Positions 50,771 through 60,957 of a stretch of 64,000 nt of DNA are shown piece by piece. The stretch's first letter is position 1, and each line of letters begins with the position of its first letter. A model generated the notes under the pieces. It was not told where the DNA came from and made no database searches. It was given only the letters and a program-made list of their open reading frames with translations. Origin of the DNA: Pseudomonas jinjuensis (lineage in GTDB: Bacteria > Pseudomonadota > Gammaproteobacteria > Pseudomonadales > Pseudomonadaceae); the NCBI RefSeq assembly GCF_900103845.1, contig NZ_FNIJ01000023.1, positions 1-64,000 on the forward strand, read 5' to 3'. A program made the position numbers and the translations under genes.

Positions 50771-50962
50771 ATGCGCTTGCGCATTGTCCTTCCCATCCTG
50801 CTGCTGGCCGGCCTCGTCCAGGCCTGCACGCCGACGGTGCAGCTGGCCGCGCCCAGCGAGCCGATCAACATCAACCTCAACGTCAAGATCGAGCACGAGA
50901 TCTACATCAAGGTCGACAAGGCGCTGGACGGAATCATCAACGAGAACAGCGGCCTGTTCTAA
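50771..50962 (+). CDS. ynbE: YnbE family lipoprotein
   Basis: A 63-residue lipoprotein with lipobox VQAC (Cys19). The short mature part contains INLNVKIEHEIYIKVD, which is expected to extend the beta-sheet groove of YdbH across the outer membrane. It starts 18 bp after ydbH with GAGGAGAACCC as ribosome site, and the AAGGAGC of ydbL overlaps its stop. Its small size makes it easy to miss. Confidence 0.92.
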   Translation: MRLRIVLPILLLAGLVQACTPTVQLAAPSEPININLNVKIEHEIYIKVDKALDGIINENSGLF

Positions 50963-50972
50963 GGAGCCCCAC

Positions 50973-51317
50973 ATGAGATTGCGCAACAAGTTCATCCTGG
51001 CCCTGGCCGCCCTCTCTCTCAGCCTGCCGCTGTGGGCGATGAGCCTGGAACAGGCCATGTCCGCCCTCGGCGGCGCCAAGGCCCAGGGCCTGGTGGGCGA
51101 ACAGGCCGACGGCTACCTCGGCGTGGTCAGCAGCAGCGGCCAGGCCGCCGACATTGCCGCGCAGATCAACGCCGCGCGCCGCGCCGAATACCAGAAGGTC
51201 GCCAGCCAGAACGGCGCCAAGCTCAGCGACGTCGAGGCGCTGGCCGGCAAGAAGGCCATCGAGCGCACGCCGTCCGGGCAGTACATCCAGGTCGGCGGCA
51301 AGTGGGTGCGCAAGTAG
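50973..51317 (+). CDS. ydbL: YdbL family periplasmic protein
   Basis: A 114-residue exported protein of the YdbL family (DUF1318). It has a signal peptide (to about Ala22) and the conserved segment ADIAAQINAARRAEYQKVA. It is proposed to modulate the YdbH-YnbE bridge in E. coli. AAGGAGC precedes the ATG at 50973. Confidence 0.92.
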   Translation: MRLRNKFILALAALSLSLPLWAMSLEQAMSALGGAKAQGLVGEQADGYLGVVSSSGQAADIAAQINAARRAEYQKVASQNGAKLSDVEALAGKKAIERTPSGQYIQVGGKWVRK

Positions 51318-51355
51318 GGCGGTTCGCCAGGGGATTTTCCTGTGCGCCGTACCGA

Positions 51356-51385
51356 GCCGCCGGCCTGTCCGGCGGCTTTCTTTTT
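51356..51385 (+). terminator. terminator after ydbL
   Basis: GCCGCCGG-CCTGT-CCGGCGGC followed by TTTCTTTTT is a strong intrinsic terminator 39 bp after the ydbL stop. Confidence 0.92.
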
Positions 51386-51683
51386 CGAGGGGTTTTCTCG
51401 CTTGATCTTCCTTTTTCGGATTTAATTGCTGTTGAATATTGATTTGTCAGGCGAATTACCTGAATAGAGTGGTATTAATTCCTCTGCTTTAACAAGTCAA
51501 ATCCTGCGACATTCTGGTTTTAATGGTGGAAGTGTCTCCATGAAAAGCCATTTCTCCGAGATTTATCGTCAGAAAGTCGCTTTTAAACAGTGAGTATTCC
51601 TGACAGGAGATTCCTATACTGCGCAGCATCTACGTTCAGAATAAGAAACGTTGCGTACAGCACGCAGCGTGGGAGGCGAACTG
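51386..51683 (+). promoter_or_regulatory. dadA upstream regulatory region
   Basis: A 300-bp stretch of markedly lower GC than its surroundings, with TTTAATTGCTGTTGAATATTG and AATGGTGGAAGTGTC runs. Lrp-type DadR activation of dadA is known for the P. aeruginosa homologue, and such regulators bind several AT-rich sites, but no consensus can be fixed here. The ribosome site GGGAGGCG (51671-51678) precedes dadA. Confidence 0.6.
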
Positions 51684-52979
51684 ATGCGCGTTCTGGTCCT
51701 TGGCAGCGGTGTGATTGGTACCGCCAGTGCTTACTATCTCGCCCGTGCCGGTTTCGAGGTGGTCGTGGTCGACCGCCAGGACGGTCCGGCCCTGGAAACC
51801 AGCTTCGGCAACGCCGGCCAGGTTTCCCCCGGCTACGCCTCTCCGTGGGCTGCCCCGGGCATCCCGCTGAAGGCCATGAAGTGGCTGCTGCAGAAGCACG
51901 CGCCGCTGGCCATCAAGCTCACCTCCGATCCCAGCCAGTACGCCTGGATGCTGCAGATGCTGCGCAACTGCACCGCCGAGCGCTACGCGGTGAATAAGGA
52001 GCGCATGGTCCGCCTGTCCGAGTACAGCCGCGACTGCCTCGACGAGCTGCGCGCCGAAACCGGCATCGCCTACGAAGGCCGCACCCTCGGCACCACCCAG
52101 CTGTTCCGCACCCAGGAGCAGCTCGACAACGCCGCCAAGGACATCTCGGTGCTGGAAAGCTCCGGCGTGCCCTATGAAGTCCTCGACCGCGCCGGCATCG
52201 CCCGCGTCGAACCGGCGCTGGCCAAGGTGGCCGACAAGCTGGTCGGCGCCCTGCGCCTGCCCAACGACCAGACCGGCGACTGCCAGATGTTCACCACCCG
52301 CCTGGCCGAAATGGCCAAGGACCTGGGCGTGGAATTCCGCTTCGGCCAGAGCATCGAGCGCCTCGACTTCGCCGGCGACCGCATCAACGGCGTGTGGGTC
52401 AACGGCGAGCTGCTGACCGCCGACCACTACGTGCTGGCCCTTGGCAGCTACAGCCCGCAGATGCTCAAGCCGCTGGGCATCAACGCCCCGGTCTACCCGC
52501 TGAAGGGCTATTCGCTGACCGTGCCGATCACCAACCCGGACATGGCGCCGACCTCGACCATTCTCGACGAGACCTACAAGGTCGCGATCACCCGCTTCGA
52601 CCAGCGCATCCGCGTCGGCGGCATGGCGGAAATCGCCGGCCTCGACCTGTCGCTGAACCCGCGCCGCCGCGAAACCCTGGAAATGATCACCAACGACCTG
52701 TACCCGGAAGGCGGCGACGTCAGCCAGGCGACCTTCTGGACCGGCCTGCGCCCGGCGACCCCGGACGGCACCCCGATCGTCGGCGCCACCCGCTATCGCA
52801 ACCTGTTCCTGAACACCGGGCACGGTACCCTTGGCTGGACCATGGCCTGCGGTTCCGGCCGCTACCTCGCCGACCTGATGGCGAAGAAGCGCCCGCAGAT
52901 CAGCACCGAAGGTCTGGACATTTCCCGCTACGGCAACACCACGGAGAAACCGAATGCCCATCCAGCGCCTGCACACTGA
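51684..52979 (+). CDS. dadA: DadA, D-amino acid dehydrogenase small subunit
   Basis: Membrane-associated FAD enzyme that oxidises D-alanine and other D-amino acids to keto acids, feeding the respiratory chain. The 431 residues show the FAD motif [18 protein letters not shown] (6-23) and the DadA signature [27 protein letters not shown] precedes the ATG at 51684. Its stop overlaps the next gene by 26 bp. Confidence 0.96.
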   Translation: MRVLVLGSGVIGTASAYYLARAGFEVVVVDRQDGPALETSFGNAGQVSPGYASPWAAPGIPLKAMKWLLQKHAPLAIKLTSDPSQYAWMLQMLRNCTAERYAVNKERMVRLSEYSRDCLDELRAETGIAYEGRTLGTTQLFRTQEQLDNAAKDISVLESSGVPYEVLDRAGIARVEPALAKVADKLVGALRLPNDQTGDCQMFTTRLAEMAKDLGVEFRFGQSIERLDFAGDRINGVWVNGELLTADHYVLALGSYSPQMLKPLGINAPVYPLKGYSLTVPITNPDMAPTSTILDETYKVAITRFDQRIRVGGMAEIAGLDLSLNPRRRETLEMITNDLYPEGGDVSQATFWTGLRPATPDGTPIVGATRYRNLFLNTGHGTLGWTMACGSGRYLADLMAKKRPQISTEGLDISRYGNTTEKPNAHPAPAH

Positions 52980-53307
52980 GAAGCGCATGAGCCAGATCGT
53001 CATCCACAACGGCACCGTCTATCTGGCGGGCCAGGTGGGTGACGACATGGCCGCCGGCGTAGAACAGCAGACCCGCGAGACGCTCGCCCATATCGAGCGT
53101 CTGCTGGAGGAAGCCGGTACCGACAAGTCGCGCATCCTGTCGGTGACCATCTACCTCAAGGATATCGATGCCCACTTCGCGGGCATGAACAGCATCTGGG
53201 ACCAGTGGCTGCCGCAAGGCGTCGCCCCGGCCCGCGCCACCGTCGAAGCCAAGCTCTGCGAGCCGGAGATCCTGGTGGAGATGTCGGTGGTCGCCGCGCT
53301 GGCCTGA
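52954..53307 (+). CDS. RidA-family protein of the dad operon
   Basis: A 117-residue YjgF/YER057c/UK114 family protein. It begins [12 protein letters not shown] inside the dadA gene, with GGAGAAA before the start, so translation is coupled to dadA. The catalytic Arg is in [19 protein letters not shown]. It may hydrolyse imino acids released by DadA, or protect DadX, from reactive enamines. An internal ATG (52987) is the alternative start. Confidence 0.92.
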   Translation: MPIQRLHTEKRMSQIVIHNGTVYLAGQVGDDMAAGVEQQTRETLAHIERLLEEAGTDKSRILSVTIYLKDIDAHFAGMNSIWDQWLPQGVAPARATVEAKLCEPEILVEMSVVAALA

Positions 53308-53319
53308 ATTCCACTATTC

Positions 53320-53346
53320 GCCCGGCCACAGCGCCGGGCTTTTTTT
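53320..53346 (+). terminator. terminator before dadX
   Basis: GCCCGGC-CACAGC-GCCGGGC followed by seven T is a strong terminator between the dadA-ridA unit and dadX. It means dadX may use its own promoter or partial read-through. Confidence 0.9.
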
Positions 53347-53383
53347 CGACCGTTCCACAGCACATAACCAGAGAGACCTCGCC

Positions 53384-54448
53384 ATGCGTCCCGCCCGTGC
53401 CCTGATCGACCTCGAAGCCCTGCGCCACAACTACCGTCTGGCCCGCGAAGTCAGCGGCGCGCGGGCATTGGCGGTGGTCAAGGCGGATGCCTACGGCCAC
53501 GGCGCGGTGCGCTGCGCCCAGGCGCTGGAAGCCGAGGCCGACGGTTTCGCCGTGGCCTGCATCGAGGAAGCGCTGGAGCTGCGCGAAGCCGGCATCCGCG
53601 CGCCGATCCTGCTGCTGGAAGGCTTCTTCGAGGCCAACGAGCTGGAGCTGATCGACCATCACGACTTCTGGTGCGTGGTGCATTCGGCCTGGCAGCTGGA
53701 GGCCATCGAGCGCGCCCGTCCGCGCAACCCGCTGACGGTCTGGCTGAAGATGGACTCGGGCATGCACCGGGTCGGCTTCTTCCCCGAGGAATACCGCGCT
53801 GCCTACGAGCGCCTGCGCGCCTGCCCGCACGTGAGCAAGGTCGTGCTGATGAGCCACTTCGCCCGCGCCGACGAGCTGGACTGCGCGCGCACCGAGGAAC
53901 AGGTCGCCGCCTTCGAATCCGTGCGCGCCGGGCTGGACAACGAGGTCAGCCTGCGCAACTCCCCCGGCATTCTTGGCTGGCCGAGCGTGCCGAGCGACTG
54001 GGTGCGTCCCGGCATCATGCTCTACGGCGCCACTCCGTTCGAACAGGCCCACCCGCTGGCCGCCCAGCTGCGCCCGGTGATGACCCTGGAATCGAAGATC
54101 ATCAGCGTGCGCGAACTGCCGGCCGGCGAGCCGGTCGGCTACGGCGCGCGCTTCGTCGCCCAGCGCCCGGTGCGCGTCGGCGTGGTCGCCATGGGCTATG
54201 CCGACGGCTACCCGCGCCATGCGCCGGACGGCACGCCGGTGTTCATCGACGGCCAGCCGAGCCGGATCATCGGCCGCGTGTCCATGGACATGCTCACCGT
54301 CGACCTCACCCACCTGCCCGCTGCCGGCCTCGGCAGCCGCGTCGAGCTGTGGGGCGGCAACGTCCCGGCCAGCCACCTGGCGTCGCTGTGCGGCAGCATT
54401 CCGTACCAGTTGTTTTGCAACCTGAAGCGGGTAGCGCGGGTCTACTGA
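53384..54448 (+). CDS. dadX: DadX, catabolic alanine racemase
   Basis: PLP enzyme that interconverts L- and D-alanine, so that DadA can degrade L-alanine; also a spare source of D-alanine for the wall. The 354 residues have PLP Lys33 ([10 protein letters not shown]) and the catalytic Tyr region GYGARF near residue 250. GAGAGACC precedes the ATG. It is the third gene of the dad cluster. Confidence 0.96.
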   Translation: MRPARALIDLEALRHNYRLAREVSGARALAVVKADAYGHGAVRCAQALEAEADGFAVACIEEALELREAGIRAPILLLEGFFEANELELIDHHDFWCVVHSAWQLEAIERARPRNPLTVWLKMDSGMHRVGFFPEEYRAAYERLRACPHVSKVVLMSHFARADELDCARTEEQVAAFESVRAGLDNEVSLRNSPGILGWPSVPSDWVRPGIMLYGATPFEQAHPLAAQLRPVMTLESKIISVRELPAGEPVGYGARFVAQRPVRVGVVAMGYADGYPRHAPDGTPVFIDGQPSRIIGRVSMDMLTVDLTHLPAAGLGSRVELWGGNVPASHLASLCGSIPYQLFCNLKRVARVY

Positions 54449-54490
54449 GACCACACTACAAAAGTTTGCAGGCTGTTCTCGGGCGATCTG

Positions 54491-54519
54491 TTGTAAATAC
54501 TGAACAGTGTTGCCATGAT
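54491..54519 (+). promoter_or_regulatory. possible pauR promoter
   Basis: TTGTAA (54491-54496) and CATGAT (54514-54519) with 17-bp spacing are a plausible sigma-70 pair about 90 bp before the pauR start. A TGTTC / GAACA inverted pair overlaps (54,476-54,506). Weak evidence. Confidence 0.4.
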
Positions 54520-54609
54520 ACGGACCACACATGGAACCCGCGCGGCGCTTGCCGTTGGCGGGTTCCGCCGTCATAGAGCCTGTGAACAAGAATAAGGAGG
54601 GTTCCACCC

Positions 54610-55158
54610 TTGGACGTCGGTGCTCGTCTGCAAACCATCCGCAAGCTCAAAGGTTTGTCCCAGCGTGAACTCGCCAAACGGGCGGGCGTCACCAACAGCA
54701 CGATCTCGATGATCGAGAAGAACAGCGTGAGCCCCTCGATCAGTTCGCTGAAGAAGGTGCTGGGCGGGATTCCCATGTCCCTGGTGGAGTTCTTCTCCAT
54801 GGACCTGGAGCAGGAGAACAACACCCAGGTGGTGTACAAGGCTGACGAACTGATCGACATCTCCAGCGGCACGGTGACCATGCGCCTGGTCGGCAACGCC
54901 CATCCGAGCCGCGCCATCGCCTTCCTCGACGAGACCTATCCGCCCGGCTCCGACACTGGCGACGAGATGCTCAACCACGAGGGCGAGGAAGCCGGCGTGC
55001 TGGTCGAAGGGCGCCTGGAACTGACCGTGGGCAGCGAGATCTACGTGCTCGAACGCGGCGACAGCTACTACTTCGAAAGCAACCGTCCGCACCGCTTCCG
55101 CAATCCGTTCGACGCTCCCGCCCGCCTGATAAGCGCCACCACACCGGCAAATTTCTGA
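54610..55158 (+). CDS. pauR: PauR, XRE/cupin regulator of polyamine catabolism
   Basis: A 182-residue PuuR-like regulator with an N-terminal XRE helix-turn-helix (MDVGARLQTIRKLKGLSQ) and a C-terminal cupin (about 110-180) for effector binding. In P. aeruginosa PauR represses pau genes and is released by putrescine or cadaverine. Translation starts with TTG at 54610, with the very strong AAGGAGGG 8 bases upstream. Its regulon likely includes the PauB-like gene at 46,378 and kauB. Confidence 0.93.
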   Translation: MDVGARLQTIRKLKGLSQRELAKRAGVTNSTISMIEKNSVSPSISSLKKVLGGIPMSLVEFFSMDLEQENNTQVVYKADELIDISSGTVTMRLVGNAHPSRAIAFLDETYPPGSDTGDEMLNHEGEEAGVLVEGRLELTVGSEIYVLERGDSYYFESNRPHRFRNPFDAPARLISATTPANF

Positions 55159-55331
55159 GCAGCCGGTAGGACCGGCAGAATCAGCTGCGACCTAATGCCG
55201 CAAGGCCTGGCAAGGATGTGCAATTGTTTCAGGCTCGCGGCCTTTGCCGTTATACTTGCGCCCGCCCGCGCGGCCTGGAACTGTGACCGCTACCGCGCCC
55301 GGGTGTGATAAGCCACGATGAGGGTTAAAGG

Positions 55332-55760
55332 GTGAACCTGATTAAAAAAATGCTGGTGGCTCAAGCCGCCGTGCTGGCCCTGTGGGCTGTAAGCGCTCAG
55401 GCCACGACCAGCGATGACGCAATCGCCAAGCGCATCGCGCCGGTGGGCAAAGTCTGCGTACAAGGCCAGGAATGCGAAGGCGTTGGCGCCGTAGCGGCCG
55501 CTGGCGGCAGTGGCGGTGCACGTTCCGGCGAGGAAATCGTCGGCAAGGTCTGCACCACCTGCCATGGCACCGGCCTGCTGGGCGCGCCGAAAGTCGGCGA
55601 CAAGGCGGAATGGGGTCATCGCGCGAAAGAGCAGGGCGGCCTCGACGGCCTGCTGGCCAAGGCCATCTCCGGCATCAACGCAATGCCGCCGAAAGGCACC
55701 TGCGCCGACTGCACGGATGACGAGCTGAAAGCCGCGATCAAGCACATGTCCGGCCTGTAA
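55332..55760 (+). CDS. cycB: Cytochrome c5
   Basis: A 142-residue exported c-type cytochrome, an electron carrier of the respiratory chain. Single haem site CTTCH (Cys74-Cys77-His78), axial Met in INAMPPKG, and the extra cysteine pair GTCADCTDD typical of c5. A signal peptide covers about the first 24 residues. GTG start with GAGGGT before it. Confidence 0.95.
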   Translation: MNLIKKMLVAQAAVLALWAVSAQATTSDDAIAKRIAPVGKVCVQGQECEGVGAVAAAGGSGGARSGEEIVGKVCTTCHGTGLLGAPKVGDKAEWGHRAKEQGGLDGLLAKAISGINAMPPKGTCADCTDDELKAAIKHMSGL

Positions 55761-55776
55761 CCAGCCGCCATGTGAG

Positions 55777-55802
55777 AAAAGCCGCCTTCGGGCGGCTTTT
55801 TC
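55777..55802 (+). terminator. terminator after cycB
   Basis: AAAAGCCGCC-TTCG-GGCGGCTTTTT is an intrinsic terminator 17 bp after the cycB stop. Confidence 0.95.
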
Positions 55803-55868
55803 GTTTGCATCGTTCGCCTTCGTCCGCGGTCCACATGCCGTGTGGCCTGCCGATGAGGAGGAACGAAC

Positions 55869-57758
55869 ATGGCGCAATCCTGTTCCATCGAGGAGGCGGT
55901 CGAACGGCTGCTCGCGGAGATCGCCGGCCCCATCCGCATCGGCCTGCCGCTCGGCCTCGGCAAGCCGAACCGCCTGGCCAATCACCTGTACCGGCGCATC
56001 CGCGACGATGGTGAGCGCCGGATGACCATCTTCACCGCGCTGTCCCTCGGCCGTCCGCACGCCGACGGCGAACTGCAGCGGCGCTTCCTCGACCCCTTCG
56101 CCGAGCGGGTCTTCGGCGACTATCCGGAGCTGGACTACCTGCTCGACCTGCGCCGTGGCGAGCTGCCGGAGAACATCCGCGTCGAGGAGTTCTACCTGCA
56201 GCCCGGCAGCCTGCTGGACAGCGCGCCGGCGCAGCAGAACTACATCAGCTGCAACTACAGCCACGTCGCCCGCGATCTCAACGCCAGGGGCATGAATGTC
56301 CTCGCCCAGTTGGTCGCCCGCGATCCGGCGCGGCCGGGCAGGCTCAGCCTGTCCTGCAATCCCGACGTCACCCTCGACCTGCTGCCGCTGCTGCAGGCCC
56401 GCCGCGCCGCCGGCGAGCGCATCCTGCTGATCGCCGTGGTCCACCGCGACCTGCCCTACATGCCCGGCGATGCGGAGGTGGACGAGGACGTCTTCGACCT
56501 GCTGGTCGATCGTCCGGTGGAATGCAGCACGCTGGTCTCGACGCCCAACCTGCCGCTGGGCTTCCAGGACCACTGCATCGGCCTGCACGCCAGCGCACTG
56601 GTGCGCGACGGCGGCACCCTGCAGGTCGGCATCGGTTCCATGGGCGACGCGCTGACCTCGGCGCTGCTGCTGCGCCATGACGAGAACGGCGACTATCGCG
56701 CGCTGCTCGACCAGCTGGAAATTCCCGCGCGGCACGCCGGGCTGATCGCCGGCGAGGGCGGCACCGATCGCTTCGAGCAAGGCCTGTACGGCTGCAGCGA
56801 AATGTTCGTCCCCGGCCTGCTGGCGCTGGCCGAGGCGGGAGTGCTGAAGCGCCGGGTATTCAGCGCCGCACAGGCAGGGCATGGCCACTGGCTGCATGCG
56901 GGCTTCTTCCTCGGCCCGCTGGATTTCTACCAGCGCCTGCGCGAACTGCCCGGGGAACGCTTGCGCGAGATCGGCATGACCGGCATCGGCTTCGTCAACA
57001 ACCTCTACCGCGACGAGGAACTCAAGCGCCTGCAACGCCGCGATGCGCGTTTCATCAATACGGTGTTCACCATGACCCTGCTCGGCGCCGGCGTCGCCGA
57101 CCAGCTGGAGGACGGCCGGGTGCTCAGCGGCGTCGGCGGCCAGTACAACTTCGTCGCCCAGGCCCATGAGCTGGAGGGCGGCCGCTCGATCCTGATGCTG
57201 CGCAGCTGGCGCGAGGCGCAGGGCGTGGTCAGCTCGAACATCGTCTGGCAGTACGGCCACGCCACCATCCCGCGCCATCTGCGCGACCTGGTGGTGACCG
57301 AGTACGGCATCGCCGACCTGCGCGGGCGCAACGACGCGGAAGTCATCGAGGCGCTGCTGGCCATCGCCGATTCGCGCTTCCAGGACGAACTGATCGAGGC
57401 GGCGCAGTCGGCCGGCAAGCTGCCGGCGGACTTCGTGCTGGACCCGCGCCACCGGCACAACACCCCGGAACGTCTACGTGAAATCTGCCTCAGGCACGCT
57501 GTGTTGCTGCCCGAATACCCGTTGGGCTGCGATTTCACCGCCGAGGAGCGCGACTTGCTGCGGGCGCTGCAGTGGTTGGAAAGCAAGCACCGCCTGAGTG
57601 AAATCCTGGAGTTGGGCAAGGCGACCATCGAGGCGCCGGAGCCATCGGAGTTCCCGCGGCATCTGCGCAGGATGGGGCTGGATCAGCCGGAAGGATTGCG
57701 CGAGGAGCTGTACCAGCGGCTGGTGCTGGCGGGGTTGCAGGGCAGTATCGGGCCTTGA
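55869..57758 (+). CDS. Acetyl-CoA hydrolase/CoA-transferase family protein (long form)
   Basis: A 629-residue protein whose C-terminal half carries the acetyl-CoA hydrolase/transferase signature (GGQYNFVAQAHELEGG, SNIVWQYGHATIPRHLRDLV, VTEYGIADLRG). The N-terminal half contains the CoA-transferase substrate region (GIGSMGDALTSALLL). Most family members are about 430-550 residues, so this is a longer subtype. Substrates not known; acetate, succinate or propionate metabolism is possible. It is preceded by GAGGAACGAAC and followed by a repeat. Confidence 0.85.
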   Translation: MAQSCSIEEAVERLLAEIAGPIRIGLPLGLGKPNRLANHLYRRIRDDGERRMTIFTALSLGRPHADGELQRRFLDPFAERVFGDYPELDYLLDLRRGELPENIRVEEFYLQPGSLLDSAPAQQNYISCNYSHVARDLNARGMNVLAQLVARDPARPGRLSLSCNPDVTLDLLPLLQARRAAGERILLIAVVHRDLPYMPGDAEVDEDVFDLLVDRPVECSTLVSTPNLPLGFQDHCIGLHASALVRDGGTLQVGIGSMGDALTSALLLRHDENGDYRALLDQLEIPARHAGLIAGEGGTDRFEQGLYGCSEMFVPGLLALAEAGVLKRRVFSAAQAGHGHWLHAGFFLGPLDFYQRLRELPGERLREIGMTGIGFVNNLYRDEELKRLQRRDARFINTVFTMTLLGAGVADQLEDGRVLSGVGGQYNFVAQAHELEGGRSILMLRSWREAQGVVSSNIVWQYGHATIPRHLRDLVVTEYGIADLRGRNDAEVIEALLAIADSRFQDELIEAAQSAGKLPADFVLDPRHRHNTPERLREICLRHAVLLPEYPLGCDFTAEERDLLRALQWLESKHRLSEILELGKATIEAPEPSEFPRHLRRMGLDQPEGLREELYQRLVLAGLQGSIGP

Positions 57759-57759
57759 T

Positions 57760-57786
57760 GGTTCCCGCGCGGGAGCGTGGGAACCA
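57760..57786. repeat. GTTCCC palindrome, second copy
   Basis: GGTTCCCGCGCGGGAGCGTGGGAACC has GGTTCCC / GGGAACC arms around GCGCGGGAGCGT, related to 38,412-38,438. It lies between the converging CoA-transferase and xpt genes and may act as a terminator. Confidence 0.75.
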
Positions 57787-57801
57787 TGGGAAAGCGCTGG
57801 C

Positions 57802-58686
<885 letters not shown>

Positions 58687-58706
58687 CCGCAGAGCTACGG
58701 GGTGAA

Positions 58707-60716
58707 TTACCTTTTCAGCAGCGCCCGGATATCCGCCAGCGCGGAGTTACCCTTGGCCACCTTGACCTCCTGCGGCGCGTCTTCCTGGCCTTCCCAGACC
58801 AGGTCCTCGGGCGGCAGTTCGTCGAGGAAGCGGCTGGGCGAACAATCGATGATCTCGCCGTACTGCTTGCGCTTGGCGGCGAAGGTCATGGCCAGGTTCT
58901 TCTTCGCCCGGGTGATGCCCACGTAGGCCAGGCGGCGCTCCTCCTCGATGGTGTCGGCCTCGATGCTGGATCGGTGCGGGAGGATTTCTTCTTCCACACC
59001 GAGGATGAACACGTAGGGGAATTCCAGGCCCTTGGACGCGTGCAAGGTCATCATCTGCACGCCCTCGGCGCCTTCTTCCTCTTCCTGCTGGCGTTCCAGC
59101 ATGTCGCGCAGGACCAGCTTGGCGATGGCCTGCTCGATGGTCATGTCACCTTCCTCGTCGCGCTCGAGGGTGTTCTTCAGCGCGTCGATGAGGAACCAGA
59201 CGTTGCCCATGCGGAAGTCGGCGACCTTGTCGCTGGAGGCGTTCTGCCGCAGCCAGTTCTCGTAGTCGATATCCATCACCATGCTGCGCAGCGCGCCGAT
59301 CGGGTCGTTGCCGGCGCACTGCTCGCGGACCTTGTCGATGAAGCGCTTGAAGCGTTGCAGGCGCTCGACGTAGCGGGCGTCCAGATGCTCGGACAGGCCC
59401 ATCTCGTCGATTGCGTCGTACATCGAGCACTTGCGCTCGGTGGCGTAGTTGCCGAGCTTTTCCAGGGTGGTCGAGCCGATTTCCCGGCGCGGCACGTTGA
59501 TCACGCGGAGGAAGGCGTTGTCGTCGTCCGGGTTCACCAGCAGGCGGAAATAGGACATCAGGTCCTTCACTTCCTGGCGGCCGAAGAAGCTGGTGCCGCC
59601 GGACAGCCGGTAGGGAATCTGGTGGTGCTGCAGCTTCAGCTCGATCAGCTTGGCCTGGTAGTTGCCGCGATAGAGGATGGCGAACTCGCTGTAGGGCCGC
59701 TGCGTCTTCAGGTGGATGGTGAGGATTTCCATCGCCACGCGCTCGGCCTCGGCTTCCTCGTTGCGGCAGCGGATCACGCGGATCGGGTCGCCTTCGCCCA
59801 TCTCGCTCCACAGCTGCTTCTCGAACACGTGGGGGTTGTTGGCGATGAGGATGTTGGCGCACTTGAGGATGCGGCTGGTGGAGCGGTAGTTCTGCTCCAG
59901 CATCACCACCTTCAGCGAGGGGAAGTCTTCCTTCAGCTGCATCAGGTTTTCCGGCCGCGCGCCGCGCCAGGCGTAGATCGACTGGTCGTCGTCGCCGACC
60001 ACGGTGAACTGCGCGCGCTGCTGCACCAGCATCTTCACCAGCAGGTACTGGCTGGCGTTGGTGTCCTGGTATTCGTCGACCAGCATGTAGCGCACACGAT
60101 TGCGCCATTTTTCCAGAATTTCGGGGTTTTCCTGGAAGAGTTTCACCGGCTGCAGGATCAGGTCGTCGAAGTCCACCGCGTTGTACGCCTTGAGCGTGCG
60201 CTGGTAGTGCAGGTAGACCATCGCCGCGGTCTGTTCCTTGGGGTTGCGCGCCTTCTCCAGGGCTTCCTCGGGCAGGACCAGGTCGTTCTTCCAGGCGCCG
60301 ATCAGGTTCTTGATCTCGTCGACGCCGTCATCGCCCGAATACTCCTTCTGCATGATGTCGGTCATCAGCGCCTTCACGTCGGTCTCGTCGAAGATCGAGA
60401 AGCCCGGCTTGTAGCCGAGCGCCGCGTGTTCCCTGCGGATGATGTTCAGGCCCAGGTTGTGGAAGGTCGAGACCGTCAGTCCCTTGCCCTCGCCGGGGCG
60501 CAGCAGGGTGCCGACGCGCTCCTTCATCTCGCGGGCGGCCTTGTTGGTGAAGGTCACGGCGACGATGTACTGGGCGCGGATGCCGCACTGCTGGACCAGG
60601 TAGGCGATCTTGCGGGTGATCACGCTGGTCTTGCCGGAACCGGCGCCGGCCAGCACCAGCAGGGGGCCGCCGACGAAGTTCACGGCCTCTTGCTGCCGGG
60701 GATTGAGTCGGGACAT
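58707..60716 (-). CDS. rep: Rep, ATP-dependent DNA helicase
   Basis: 3'-5' superfamily I helicase that clears proteins ahead of replication forks and helps restart. The 669 residues match P. aeruginosa Rep: Walker A AGAGSGKT near the N terminus, VDEYQDTNASQ, VGDDDQSIYAWRGA, and HASKGLEFPYVF. The start at 60716 (MSRLNPRQQEAVNFV) is preferred to the upstream in-frame ATG at 60866. It is followed by the REP cluster. Confidence 0.96.
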   Translation of the reverse strand: MSRLNPRQQEAVNFVGGPLLVLAGAGSGKTSVITRKIAYLVQQCGIRAQYIVAVTFTNKAAREMKERVGTLLRPGEGKGLTVSTFHNLGLNIIRREHAALGYKPGFSIFDETDVKALMTDIMQKEYSGDDGVDEIKNLIGAWKNDLVLPEEALEKARNPKEQTAAMVYLHYQRTLKAYNAVDFDDLILQPVKLFQENPEILEKWRNRVRYMLVDEYQDTNASQYLLVKMLVQQRAQFTVVGDDDQSIYAWRGARPENLMQLKEDFPSLKVVMLEQNYRSTSRILKCANILIANNPHVFEKQLWSEMGEGDPIRVIRCRNEEAEAERVAMEILTIHLKTQRPYSEFAILYRGNYQAKLIELKLQHHQIPYRLSGGTSFFGRQEVKDLMSYFRLLVNPDDDNAFLRVINVPRREIGSTTLEKLGNYATERKCSMYDAIDEMGLSEHLDARYVERLQRFKRFIDKVREQCAGNDPIGALRSMVMDIDYENWLRQNASSDKVADFRMGNVWFLIDALKNTLERDEEGDMTIEQAIAKLVLRDMLERQQEEEEGAEGVQMMTLHASKGLEFPYVFILGVEEEILPHRSSIEADTIEEERRLAYVGITRAKKNLAMTFAAKRKQYGEIIDCSPSRFLDELPPEDLVWEGQEDAPQEVKVAKGNSALADIRALLKR

Positions 60717-60957
60717 AGAGAAGAGAAATCCGAGGGCGAAGCGGGCGCGTATTCTAGCAGGGCACCCGGGCGGTGGTGACGCCGTTCGGGAAGACCGTCT
60801 ATTTGCGAGGCGATCGCAATTCCCTGTTTCGGATGAATCTCTGGTTGTATTAGGCTGTAGCCGCACTATTTGAAGAAAACTCTCAAGAGTTTCAGCGAAT
60901 CCTCTCCATTTGCGGAGAGGGAGCAGAACCGGGACGCCTGCTCTGACGTCTCTTTTG

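Noticed and set aside
60910-60957. TTG start for the EAL protein at 60910
   Set aside because: No ribosome site; the extra residues (Arg/Thr-rich) do not look like the family; a small hairpin CCTCTCC/GGAGAGG covers the site.
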